A program made the position numbers and the translations under genes. The notes beneath the pieces are model-generated. The model did not search any database and had not been told where the DNA came from. It saw nothing but the letters and a program-made list of their open reading frames with translations. A DNA stretch of 64,000 nt from Marsupella aquatica (lineage: Eukaryota; Marchantiophyta), in NCBI GenBank assembly GCA_973895155.1, contig OZ316891.1:4712001-4776000 (forward strand). Reading direction: 5' to 3'. Shown here one piece after another: positions 33,330-43,534 of the stretch. The first letter of the stretch is position 1. The number at the start of each line of letters is the position of its first letter.

Positions 33330-33599
33330 CCCTTGTAAGACTTTGTCTTATACTAGTCTTTGTGTGGACCTTTAGAGTGATTCCAAGAACAAAACCCATG
33401 ATGTCCTAGAGTGTTCACCCTTCACAAAGTAGCAAGGTTACTTTTCATAGTCTTTAACTAAACCGGAAAACACTCAAAGTCTTTTATAGTCTTTAACAAA
33501 ACCTTGGCAATGGGTGCAAGTCATTTAAAGTATGGAAGAAGGACTTAGTGGGCTTAGTCCTATAAGGTATGGTCTAAATTACCCCGGTTTCTACTAGTG
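33330..33599. repeat. Right subterminal repeats and TIR of element C
   Basis: Motifs such as ACTAGTCTTTGTG, CATAGTCTTTAACTAAACC, TATAGTCTTTAACAAAACC and AAGTCTTTTATAG recur. The end CCCCGGTTTCTACTAGTG at 33582-33599 is the inverted complement of the left terminus. CCG at 33600-33602 is the target duplication. Confidence 0.85.
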
Positions 33600-35262
33600 C
33601 CGGTGTGGCATGACTTGTTTGTCTGCATTGTCACAACTGCCTTATTGGGCTGAGATGCCACTTAACCATTTATTTGACCCTATGCACATTGAGGGAAATG
33701 TTGGGAGGTCCTTGATTTGCCACCTATATGGAGAGAAAGACAACAACTGGAGAGAGAGTTGTGAAGAGATGGGGATGCATGGCCCTCATGGTTTTTGGCC
33801 ATCTATGGATCCCGATAATGCCCCCCTTACTATTCATCCTCCTTGGGTTTTGACACGAGGTGAGCGGACCGAGTTTCGCAAACGCATAGGGTCTATGCGA
33901 TTTCCTACAGGGTATGGTGCCAATCTTCGCAAGGCATTTGGTGGACTTGACTCTCCAAAATGGCCAGCTTTCTTGAAGACCCATGATTATCATCGCTTAT
34001 TGCAACATGTTATTCCAATTGCTATTATTGGATTGGGTAGTGAGGATCTTCGTGATGCCCTTTGGTCGTTGGGTAAGTTGTTGAGATGGGTGTGTCAAAA
34101 GGAGGTGAACGAGGATGAGGTTGCAGCAATGGAGGTGTTTGGAGTGGAGGTTGTGTGCAAACTTGAAAGGGCCCTTCCTCCTTCATTTTTTGATGGTCAG
34201 GTTCATTTTCTACTACATCTAGTGCGTGAGGTTGGTATTGCAGGCCATGTACATTGTCGTTGGATGTACTGGGTAGAGCGGTACATGGGAGTGATGAAGT
34301 CCTATGTTTCAAATCGCGCAAGGGTGGAAGGTAGCATTGTAGAGCGTCATCTTGGAGCAGAGAGCATGTTTAATTGTACAAACATTATTGCTACACTTGA
34401 TTCAAATGCTCCAAGGGGGTGGATAGATGAGGCATCAAGAGAAGCAGACTATGAGGATGACCGTTTGACAAGTGCAAAGGGAGAACGGCTTCTTGACCCT
34501 AGTGAGCGCACTAAACTCACTGCATTCATGTTGTATAACTCTCCAGAGATTGTTGGGGAGTGGACCACATTTTATGAGGAGGATAAGCACAATAGTCGAC
34601 GACCACGCTTATTTCCCAAATTCCACATGTACATGAAGGGGAAGTTGTTAGAAGTGGATGCCTTGGTGGCTGCTGGGGAGAGTGTATCACACTTCCCAAT
34701 GGTGACTGATAAGTTGCGCACCTTGGTTCATGGACCTCTACTTACAGTTACAACCAGGACTGCCATGTGGTCCAAGGGGAGACACTTTCGTGTGGAACGA
34801 CTTGATGACAAGAGGGCAGCTACACAAGATTGTGGTGTGATGGGTTGGTTCACCCAGGATTTTGTAAGTAGCAGATCTGACACAAATCCCATCCGTTCTA
34901 CTATAGCTCACTATGGAAAGATAGAGGAGATCCTTGTTGTAAAATACCATGCGCATACAACATTGGAAGAGGTGGTGCTGAAGTGCAAATGCTTTCGGAT
35001 GAATCTTGTTGGCCACAATCGAACATGTGAAGAGGATGCTTGCGGCTTCACACGACTGAAGATAGGGGCTGTCATCAGCTCAAATTGGAGGGCCTCAGAT
35101 CCTTTTGCATTTCCGCATAATCTTGAGCAGGCATTCTATCTCCCTTATCCAGATGATCCTGAGTGGTCCATTGTAATGCCTTACATTCCACGATCCCGAT
35201 CCATAGTCCAAGAACAGCCAAATGTAGTTGTTGTGGAAGATTTGGAAAATGAGAACAACTAG
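33600..35262 (+). pseudogene. TNP2-type transposase of element A, block 3 with DUF4218 and DUF4216
   Basis: The frame continues in phase from 17298 and is open to TAG at 35260-35262, about 550 codons without a stop. It starts CGMTCLSALSQLPYW, then LFDPMHIEGNVGRSLI (family motif D-x-MHIE-N), HDYHRLLQHVIP, and the DUF4218 segment with PPSFFDGQVHFLLHLVREVG and RWMYWVERYMGVMKSYV. The C-terminal 150 residues are a DUF4216 domain (EILVVKYHAHTTLEEVVL, FPHNLEQAFYLPYPDDPEW). With blocks 1 and 2 the coding length is 3126 nt, i.e. 1041 residues. Only the TAG in block 2 breaks it, so coding decay is slight compared with the size of the insertions. Confidence 0.88.
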
Positions 35263-35639
35263 CTACTTAGGAATTTCATGGTAAAAGCTAGGTAGCTAGC
35301 ACTAGCTAGACCTAATTAATGACCACTTCCCTCCATGTATTGATTTTTTCGGCATATATATGTTATCTACATTGTCATTACCATTTTTTTGTTGCATGTT
35401 ACTTTACTTATATATACCACTTAAATCTCTGGGCTCTAGCTGTGGCTATATATTTGTGCTTTTAATATATATGAAATGAAAGCTTCCAATTCATTTCAAG
35501 TTGACCCTAGTTGAGTTCCCACATACTTCAAATGGAAATGGAGTCAAAAACCTATCGGAAACACAACATGCCTTAATTAGAAGCTAGGAAGATGATAAAA
35601 CCCTCAAAAAACCCCGGCTCTACAGAAAACTGATATTTC

Positions 35640-36074
35640 CGATATTAAAAGAAACGGAACTCATATGCCATACTACAGGTATCGGGAAACTTTTCCATCT
35701 TTACCACATCGGAAACGATGTCCGTTTGTAATGGGTTCGGACACAAGTCGGAACACATTTCCGATTCCACAAATATCGGAAACGTTTCGTCCCTCAGTTC
35801 ATCGGAACCAACATGCGATATTTTATTTATCGGATGCCTCTTGCATCGCGGCAGTCTCATTGTCCGATGCAGGTAGAATGGGAAATTCTCCGATAGTTTT
35901 TAAATGGGAAACTATTTCCGATTCTAATAGTATGGGACAGTATGTGTCCGATGTAGTCAGAATGTATGGTAAATCCCCAATGCGGGGACAATCGGAGAGT
36001 ACCGATCTTCTCTGTATCGGAAAGTGTTGCCGACCGAAAGAAGAGCATCGGAAAAACCCAAAATATGTACCAGT
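35640..36074. repeat. ATCGGAAA/TTTCCGAT array near the right end of element A
   Basis: About fifteen copies of TCGGAA or its complement, with CCGAT variants, occur in both orientations downstream of the transposase. Examples are around 35703, 35733, 35758, 35776, 35800, 35890, 35918, 35992, 36017 and 36047. They mark the subterminal zone of element A. The motif differs from the TCGCAA motif of element D by one base. The array ends close to CAGTG at 36070-36074, a possible terminus. Confidence 0.7.
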
Positions 36075-36286
36075 GAATGGGATTCCAGGATGCACAAGGT
36101 GATATAACATCATCATTGGCGGGCACTACATCTATTTACTTGACTACAAATTTTTAATTGACAACATCTTGGAAGACATCTTTGGGGAAACAACTTCTTG
36201 TTTAATCACAACATCTTCACTGTTTAATCACAACATCTATCAGATAATGATATCTTAGGCAACACATACAATATCTTTCTCTTAAT
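36075..36286. other. Short spacer with ACAACATCT repeats
   Basis: No gene. The phrase TTTAATCACAACATCT is repeated (about 36199 and 36219), and ACAACATCTT and ACATCTTT variants are nearby. This is simple local duplication between elements A and E. Confidence 0.5.
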
Positions 36287-37275
36287 TAACAGCATCTCCT
36301 AAGTTAATAGGGGTTCACTCACTGTATACATTAAATACACCATATTTTGACACTCTAACTTTAGTATACGGGGTGTATGGACTGAGTGATGCCAAAGTCC
36401 AACCCCAACGGATATGGGATATTTTAAATACGTATGAGGTTCCTTGAAGACACATGTTGGACTCCAGAAAAGAGACGTGGCCTGCTCAAAGGGTCTCGCT
36501 CCATTTCCAAGCATGGCAATGTCGTCCCGCTTGGAAATCCTCCTCCCTATTGTGGACATTGCGCAGTTGACCCAAGCTTTCAATCATGGCCAACGCCTCC
36601 ATTCTAGAAAGGTTCTATGTATGTGCATTATCTGCTTGCCCTTCATCAATAATTGAATTATGTACATGGAGGGCTCAATCAATGGGCGCTTGCAGCACAA
36701 ATTGCTCCACCCAAAACTGATATTTTGTGGATGACTCAATCAATGGGTGCTTGCAGCACAAATTGCTCCACCAAAAATTGATAGACAAAGTGTCCAATTT
36801 ATGTCCAAGCAATCTGAAATGCTTATGGAAGGAAAATATCTTAATACATAGGTTGAATCTCTCACCGAAGGTTAAAAACTTTACAATGCTCTAATGATGA
36901 AATCCTGAAACAGATTGATACTCCCATTCCAATCATTCTCAATCCTCCGCCATTGCTTGAAGCCATGCTCTGTACAACAATTTACAATTGTGATCCATAG
37001 ACAAGATGGATTATGCTACATTCAACTAGTGGGTTGGAGATAGAGCAGATTCTGAAGATGAGATAGAGGAAGTGCTTGCTGATCACATTCCTCGATTGTT
37101 GGATGAACAAGAGGGCCTGGAAGAAACACTGGAAGTTTTGAATCAAAAACATGGAGGCTCTAGGGACGGCTGTTCTCCAAATTTATTTTGTGACCATGTT
37201 GCAGGCCATGCAAGGATTTGGGATGACTACTTCTAAGTTGTTGTAGCAACTTATCCATCTCATTTGTTTTGATGT

Positions 37276-38304
37276 AGATTTTGCATGAGGAAAGAAGTCT
37301 TCCTCAGAATTCACAAAGCAATTTTGGAGGAGGGTGATTTTTTGGTGCAAAGGCCAGATGCTGTTGGCAAGGCCAGAAATTAGCAGCCTTCAAAAGATGA
37401 CAACTGCTCTACGGATCATGTGCTAGGGGAGTGTTGGGGATGCTATGGATGAGTAAGTTCAAATTGGGGAATCAATTGCAATTAGATCATTCAAGCATTT
37501 TGTTGAAGCACTTGTCAATTGCTTTGGAGCTAGAAGAGGCTGATGTTCAAAAGCACAGGGAAATCAACCGGGCCAGAGGGTTTGTCAAAATGTTTGGCAG
37601 TCTTGATTGTACTCACCGTCCGACCTGGAAAAATTGTCCCGTAGGAGAGCAAGGCCAATTTTGAGACAAGGATGGATTGAACTCCATAGTTCTTGAAGCG
37701 ATTGTCACGTCTGACTTGTGGATTTGGCATGCTTTTGCTGGTATCCCAGGTTCCAACAATGACATCAATGTAATTGATTGTTTGCCTCTCATTGACAACC
37801 TGCTGAATGGAGTGGCACCAGATGTGGCCTTTGATGTGAATGGTCATGTTTACAAAATGTTCTACCTTTTGATGGATGGAATATACCCAGACTACACCAT
37901 CTTCATGAAGACGATCAGTGAGCCTCAAGGTGCCAAGTGGAAGTGGTTTGCTCAAAGGCAGGAATCAGTTTGGAAAGATGTTGAGCGTTGCTTTGGGGTG
38001 TTGCAGGCTTGTTTTGCCATGATACGTAATCCCTCTTGATGGTGGAGCAGAGACAAAATGTTGCAGTGATATTACATAATATGAGGACAAGCATGGAGAT
38101 CCTGATTTGACACATGATTACCTTTTTGATAGGCTTGAGGTGCAGTGGCAGCATAGGCCACGGGCTCCTCTTAACTTTGTTGGGCTGACCCATGGTATGA
38201 GACAAATCAGCAATGCTGCCATTGCTCAACAACTGAAAGCGAGACTGAAAGCAAACTTAATTGAACACTTGACTGTGGCAAATTTGTGGAGATTTAGAGG
38301 ATGA
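37276..38304 (+). pseudogene. PIF/Harbinger transposase (DDE nuclease) remnant
   Basis: The family start RFCMRKEVFLRIHKAIL begins at 37276. A frame change follows near 37380, then SSLQKMTTALRIMC and GESIAIRSFKHFVEALV with stops TAG and TAA. The catalytic region follows: KMFGSLDCTH (first Asp), TSDLWIWHAFAGIPGSNND (second Asp), DGIYPDYTIFMKTI, and KDVERCFGVLQACFAMIR (Glu). TGA codons interrupt at 37662 and 38037, after which the tail (LTHGMRQISNAA...) is still readable to 38304. Harbinger nucleases need a Myb-like partner to bind DNA, found here at 39424-40354. At least five disabling changes make it non-functional. Confidence 0.85.
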
Positions 38305-39423
38305 GTACGTGATCTATTGTAGGCTTGCCTGTGAGAGCTAGGCTAGCAATCGGGCTAGCAGTGTAATTCTGAATCTGAAATTCATTGTCTCTCTCTATAT
38401 AAAGACCTTGCTTTTGGGATACCTTTCTATCCTAAACTTGCGACTGTTCCTAGTCTGGGAGACCTCATGTGTTGGGTCTATGCTACCTTATTCTTTTCTC
38501 ACATTGCCCTTGATTTGTTACCATGAAAGTACGTAGCATTGGTGAGAGTGCAAAACTTTGAGCGTCGGTGAGAGTGCACAACTTTGAGCATAAAAGGTGT
38601 GGGAGCCACTGACAGGTCAGTTCCAGCAATTCGTCCCTTGTAGGTGCAAGTATATATATAGCCCCACAAGTCTTTGGAAATTTTGCTTTATTGGAGAGTA
38701 GAACACTACATAAAACATTACAAACTGATTATGTGCAGGTGCTTCTGTGGCAACCTGCATGTCTGCGCAATGCTCAATGCCCATCATCTTATTCTCATGG
38801 GGTGCTTTTCTCATGTATTATAGTAGTCTCTTGTATTGCACTCTCCGGGCCCGTCTCCGGGGCACTCTCATGGTCTAAAATTTTAGAAGGGTCGACATCA
38901 ATACTATAAGTTGGCTATCAGGTTAAAAAGCTCAATTCACAAAAATCTGGTTCACTTCTCTAAAGAAGTATAAATTCAAAGAGACTGACACAACCAAAAG
39001 CAATCGAGACACATGTATGTTGCACAATGTATGAACAACTTGTAGTCATGAATTCCAATATTAAAGAAGTTGCGTACAACACAATTTACATACCGTGTAC
39101 AACACCACACAATACATTGCATGGCTACAATTTGTAGAATAAATTGCTTCGGCTACACAATTGCTCTACAAGCTATAACCTGGCATATCTGAGTAATTAC
39201 TTGCCTATAGTTGTGTTTATTACATGAATTGATAGAGAGACTGCACATCCTGGTAGTGAAAGGTGAGATTGCTGAATTTTACCGAAGAAACCCCAATATT
39301 TTCACATTCCCAGTCTGGCATATCTGATAGGTTGATGGGGTTGGAGTGACCAGATTGATGCAATGCTAACTCTTCTAACTCCTCATTTGATTCCTCATGC
39401 CAAGATTCATTGTCAAGTGAATG

Positions 39424-40354
39424 CTAGGCCTCTGGATCCTGGTTCTCTTGATCAGCCACACTCTTAGGTAAATCCGGTGGTAATTCAACCACCTCCTTCC
39501 TGAAAGGTTCGACTTCCTTGAGTTGCTTTCGTAATTCTGCCTTTGCTGCCTCCCGTTTGAGCATCACAAAGTTTCTGGCTTGATCGTCCAGTGAGCCCAG
39601 GTTAACTTGGAATAGTTGGATCTCAAAAACTGACTCCATAGCCTTTGCCCTTCGATTGAGGGCAGCTGCAATCAGTGATGTAGACTCTGCCAATGCAGTC
39701 TTGGTCTTGGTTGCCTTCTGCTCAATAGCTACCAACTCTTTTGCTTTTTTATCCCCAAAGGCCTATTGGTGATCATCTTTGGAGTTCTGCATGGATTCCA
39801 GAATCCTTGTCTGGGCTTTCAACATCAGCTGGAGTATTGGCAGCTTGCTTCACGTTCTTTCTCTTCGATATTCTCTCCAAATGCTTCTCCTGCATTCTTG
39901 ATGTGATCTGCCACTTTGGAGAGTCCTTCAAAATTTTCCAAGCACCTTCTTACTAAAATTCCAAGCTCTTCTTGTGTGTCTGCTGGTAGAGAGCTCTAGC
40001 CTTCTCCATTTGCTCATCTTCATTGGTTCTAGACTCATTCAATTCAACAATCATGGACATTGCTCTAGAAAACTTGGCACAGTCACGATTAAGCTCACCC
40101 CACTTTGAACTCAACCATTTGATGGACCTGGGGACATTCTTCACCACACCTGGATATTTCCGCCTGAATTCTGCCATGGATTTCTGAAAATGCTGCTCAA
40201 TCTTTGTCCAACAGACATCAGATTTCTGCTGTGCTCCATTGATGGAATTGCCGCTGCATGCTAGCCACGACCTTGCAATCTGTTTGATTTCGATATTGGA
40301 GAAATTTACCTGCTTCTTGCCCTTCTTCGCAGCTGCATTGTCGACTGGAGCCAT
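39424..40354 (-). pseudogene. Harbinger Myb/SANT-like partner protein (ORF2)
   Basis: The ATG at 40354 opens 133 codons. A basic start (KKGKKQVNFS) is followed by a trihelix/Myb-like domain with IEIKQIARSWLACSG, CWTKIEQHFQKS and RSIKWLSSKWGELNRDCAKF, typical of the DNA-binding partner of plant Harbinger transposases. The frame is lost at 39953. A second frame (39735-39424) continues the protein with a coiled-coil tail (ALAESTSLIAAALNRRAKAM, KREAAKAELRKQLKEV), so one or more frameshifts lie in 39736-39952. It is transcribed toward the transposase remnant. Confidence 0.75.
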
Positions 40355-40790
40355 GGTGGAAAATCAAAAAATCACAGCAAGATGCAACTGAAGAAACGGC
40401 CAGCAATTTCAGGAAAATTGATGATAGTGCACAGCTTCAGAGGAGCATCGACTCAGAGTGGCAAGTCTCGACTACTGCACACCTTTTCTATTCAGAAGCT
40501 TTCACTTGAACATTAGCAGGAAATTTCTTTGCATGGCCTCCTTCCCGCACAGAAGACCAACTTTCCTCCACCGCACAATCCATATCTGCTGCAATCCAGT
40601 CAAGAACCCCATGGATAGAGCAAAGCAGCATTAGGCCTCCACAATCCAGTTCCCGCAAAAAAAACCCCATGAACCAAAAATATGGTCCAGTTCCCGTTCT
40701 TCCTTAGAGTATGTTTTTTTAATATTTCTTAACTGGTTGTGAGAAAGCATGTTCCCGAAAGGCAACCATGCTGCGTAGGAGATGCTCTAA

Positions 40791-42165
40791 TGACATCATG
40801 GGAGCTACCACATTTTTTTCTTCATTACATCTTTTGTGCAACTCATCATGAGTATTGAGCTGGTATATATATTATTTACGGACCCCACTAGAGGTCCCTT
40901 CCAAAATTCCTGGCACCACAGCGTGCCACGTCAACAACAACCGCAACAAACAAGACTCGTCAGTTTTGTGAATCAAACTTATAATTTCCATTCGTGTTTG
41001 TGTCAATTTGGGTGTAAATTTTGGGACGCCGTGCCGTAAAAAGAAAAGTAAAAACATTGGAAATGCAAAGAGCAAGACAGTTAAAACTATCACTATGTAA
41101 CCGTTTTAGTTACATTTCCAATTTTAAAACTTAAATTCAAAAATTTATAAAAAGTATTTTTCATATAATAAATAATGACTAATAACTAACTTGATAACTT
41201 CCTTGTTAAACCGCAACTCCCGGTATGTAAGGACCTCTCGTATTGTACAGCCATTAATGGTGAGAAGAGCACATAGAAACCCAGGATCGAGGAGGAGGAA
41301 TGGCTGGAATCTTGAAAGTTCATCAAATTTTATACTCAAAACTATTTACTCATTCTCAAAACAAAAAATACCCAGTCGTAGATCTCATTGAGATCTTTCT
41401 TTTACACCTAGATCGCCTTCTAACATGGATGAATAAGATTTCTAGAGGTGTTACAAAATGGACGGCAAAGATCGTAAAATCAACAAAATCGACGGTTAGG
41501 AAGACTTGGATTTGTTTAATTTTTCATTTGAAAAATATTAACCCATTTGCAAAACGGGCAGAACCCATCCATAGATCTATTTGAGATCTTTCTTTTGAGC
41601 CATAGATTGGCCATTATGATGAACGGACGAGATTTCCGGAGATAAGAAATGGAGACTGCTCAGGTCGACTCTTCCCCCTGATTCTATTAGCCAAGGGGTC
41701 CACGAACTAATTCTTGTCCATGCACATAAATTTTGGTGTGACCTAGAGTCATTGTCTAGAGGTTCTCTTTATTTAAAAAACACCCCAATTCTAGTTTCTC
41801 TTCCGCTCCATAAATAAGTCTCTACTTTGTGAGAGTATCGTGTGGCTTGCAATATGGATACGGTGCGTTTCCAGCCAGACAACCTATTTATAACCAGACA
41901 TCTTCCCTGGGAAATAGGACGAATTTCCAAAAGCTATGACCGCTTTAATCGCAAAATTCATGGAACTCTTGTGGACTCGAGGATTGCAACACCACCTATT
42001 ACTGGTTTCGAATGTCGTGTGCTTAGCTGACCGTGCTGAAGATGTATTGACAATCCAATTCTCTGACGCTCCGTTTCACAGTGTCTCAAGTGCTTGCTCT
42101 TTCGAAGAGCCCCGAAGTTGTCAGTCGATCGAGGCCAAATTTACCGCAATTGTATCGAGGGTTCA
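40791..42165. other. Intergenic, with a diverged direct repeat
   Basis: No gene is supported. A segment of about 95 bp near 41355-41450 (with GAGATCTTTCTTTTAC) recurs in diverged form near 41540-41640 (GAGATCTTTCTTTTGAG). Open frames in this stretch are short and lack motifs. The region immediately upstream of 42166 would hold the promoter of the MFS gene. Confidence 0.5.
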
Positions 42166-43534
42166 ATGCGTCCTCAGACTACCGAGCTCCCTCCAATTTC
42201 GCCCTCTGAGAAATGGAACCTCGGATCTCTCGATTCTGGGCCTGATGGCGAAGAAGAGAAGGCGAGGCATGCTTCAGAGCTCTCGTCGCAACCAGCCTGG
42301 ATTCCAACTTTGCCCGAGAAGGATGAGACCCTGGTCACGTTCCCGGAAGGCGGCTTGCGCGCATGGCTTGTGGTATTTGGATCCTGGTGCGGAATCTTAG
42401 CTTCTTTGGGGACATTGAACAGCTCCGGGTCCTTTCAGTCGTACTTCATGGCGCACCAGCTTTCGAAGTACAGCCCCTCCGTCGTAGGCTGGATTTTCAG
42501 CGTTTATCCGTTCTTGGCTTTCGGAGGCAGTTTTTTAGTCGGTCCAATTTTTGATAAATACGGTCCTAGGTGGCTGGTCCTCGTGGGGAGCATTGGCGTT
42601 TGCTTGTCCATGTTCCTGGTAGGAATCTGCAAGCAGTACTGGCAGTTCTTGCTCGTCGTTGGATTCTTGCAAGGGTTGAGCGCGTGTCTGCTACTCAACC
42701 CCTCGATTGCGGTTGTCGGGCACTACTTCTGCAAGAAGCGCCACCGGCATTGTGTTGTCTAGTGGCGCCGTGGGAGGCGTTGCCTTTCCTTTGCTGCTCG
42801 GGGCTTTGATCCCCAGAGTGGGCTTCGCGTGGAGCACGAGGATTATCGGCTTCATCTACGTCGTGGCATGTGTGTTTGCATGCTCTCTCATACGCTCGCG
42901 TCTTCCACCGGGAAAGAACGCACATGCAACACCGGATGTTCGCATCTTCAAGGACCCGGCTTTCACTATCACGGTCCTGGCGATTTCTCTTTTTCAGTGG
43001 GCGTTCCTTGTTCCAATAGCCTACATCAGCTCCTACGCGCTCCACTATGGCTACTCCACCGCTTTCTCGTACCATGCTCTTGTGTTCCTCAACGTGGGCT
43101 CCGTCTTTGGGCGCTGGCTTCCGGGATTCACAAGTGATAGAATTGGCCGTTACAATAGTGCGATTCTCATGACAAGCCTCAACATCACCACAGTCCTGGG
43201 GGTTTGGCTACCTGCGGGACACACGAAAGCAGGACTCGTAGTCGTTGCATTCAGTTTTGGCTTCACTAGCGGAAGCCTTCTCACTCTGACTGCGGGTTGC
43301 ATTGGCCAGCTGTGCCAGACTAAAAACTACGGAGCATATCTTGCCACTGCATATACAGTTGCCTCAATCGGATATCTGACTGGCGTTCCGGTTGGTGGGG
43401 GGCTTGTGGCCATGGACCACGGAGGTTATCAATCTTTGATCATCTTCGTAGGGCTTTGCTATGTTGGTGCAACGGCAGCTGTTGTGGTGGTGAGGATTTT
43501 GGGGACGGGGTGGAAATTGAGGGTGATTTACTGA
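42166..43534 (+). pseudogene. Fungal-type MFS monocarboxylate-like transporter, one frameshift
   Basis: The ATG at 42166 opens an intronless gene of about 455 codons. After a hydrophilic N-terminus (about 65 residues) comes FPEGGLRAWLVVFGSWCG, the start of TM1, typical of fungal MCT/MCH-type permeases. FDKYGPRWLVLVGS follows as the loop between TM2 and TM3, then further hydrophobic segments, SRLPPGKNAHA in the central loop, and FTSDRIGRYNS in the second half; twelve TM segments are likely. The frame breaks near 42741-42746: reading CGC-CACC as CGC-GCCACC (one lost G) restores KKR-ATGIVLSSGAVGG and the rest to 43534. It would be a plasma-membrane carrier for organic acids or similar solutes. 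The gene is clearly richer in G+C than its flanks and lacks introns. Horizontal transfer from a fungus is the simplest explanation, though not proven here. Confidence 0.8.

Larger units (their letters stand above)
17299..33599 (-). mobile_element. Element C: CACTA transposon carrying PHD, BRCT and F-box ORFs
   Basis: This 16.3-kb insertion is bounded by CACTAGTAGAAACCGGGG (left, 17299) and its inverted complement (right, ending 33599). It is flanked by the 3-bp duplication CCG (17296-17298 and 33600-33602). CACTAGTAGAAA is a common terminus of plant CACTA (En/Spm) elements. Subterminal zones of about 300 bp are rich in TATAGGACT/AGTCTTT motifs. All recognisable genes are on the minus strand: a TNPA-like gene, a TNP2 transposase with DUF4218 and DUF4216, and upstream of them F-box-like, BRCT and PHD ORFs. 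The genes are much less decayed than in element A; only one premature TGA is seen in TNP2. Confidence 0.95.
1..36074 (+). mobile_element. CACTA-like element A with SET-domain gene, outer element of the nest
   Basis: Element A is defined by its own genes: a SET-domain ORF and a TNP2 transposase on the + strand. It is interrupted by elements D, B and C. Its left terminus is not identified and may lie outside the window. A candidate right terminus is CAGTG at 36070-36074, directly after an array of ATCGGAAA motifs (35640-36060); read inward it is CACTGGTACATATTTTGGG. This end is not confirmed by a matching left end. Without the insertions the visible part would be about 8 kb. The premature stops and three insertions make it the oldest member of the nest. 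Confidence 0.6.
36290..40787 (+). mobile_element. Element E: decayed PIF/Harbinger transposon
   Basis: The ends are CAGCATCTCCTAAG (left, 36290) and the complement of GAGCATCTCCTACG (right, ending 40787), flanked by TAA at 36287-36289 and 40788-40790. A 3-bp TAA/TTA duplication and GAGCATCTCC-like ends are typical of plant PIF/Harbinger and Tourist elements. It carries a Harbinger transposase remnant on the + strand and a Myb/SANT-like partner ORF on the - strand, converging. Both are broken, so the copy is dead. Confidence 0.85.

Noticed and set aside
36124-36145. CACTACATC as the left end of another CACTA element
   Set aside because: No inverted partner, duplication or subterminal repeats were found with it.
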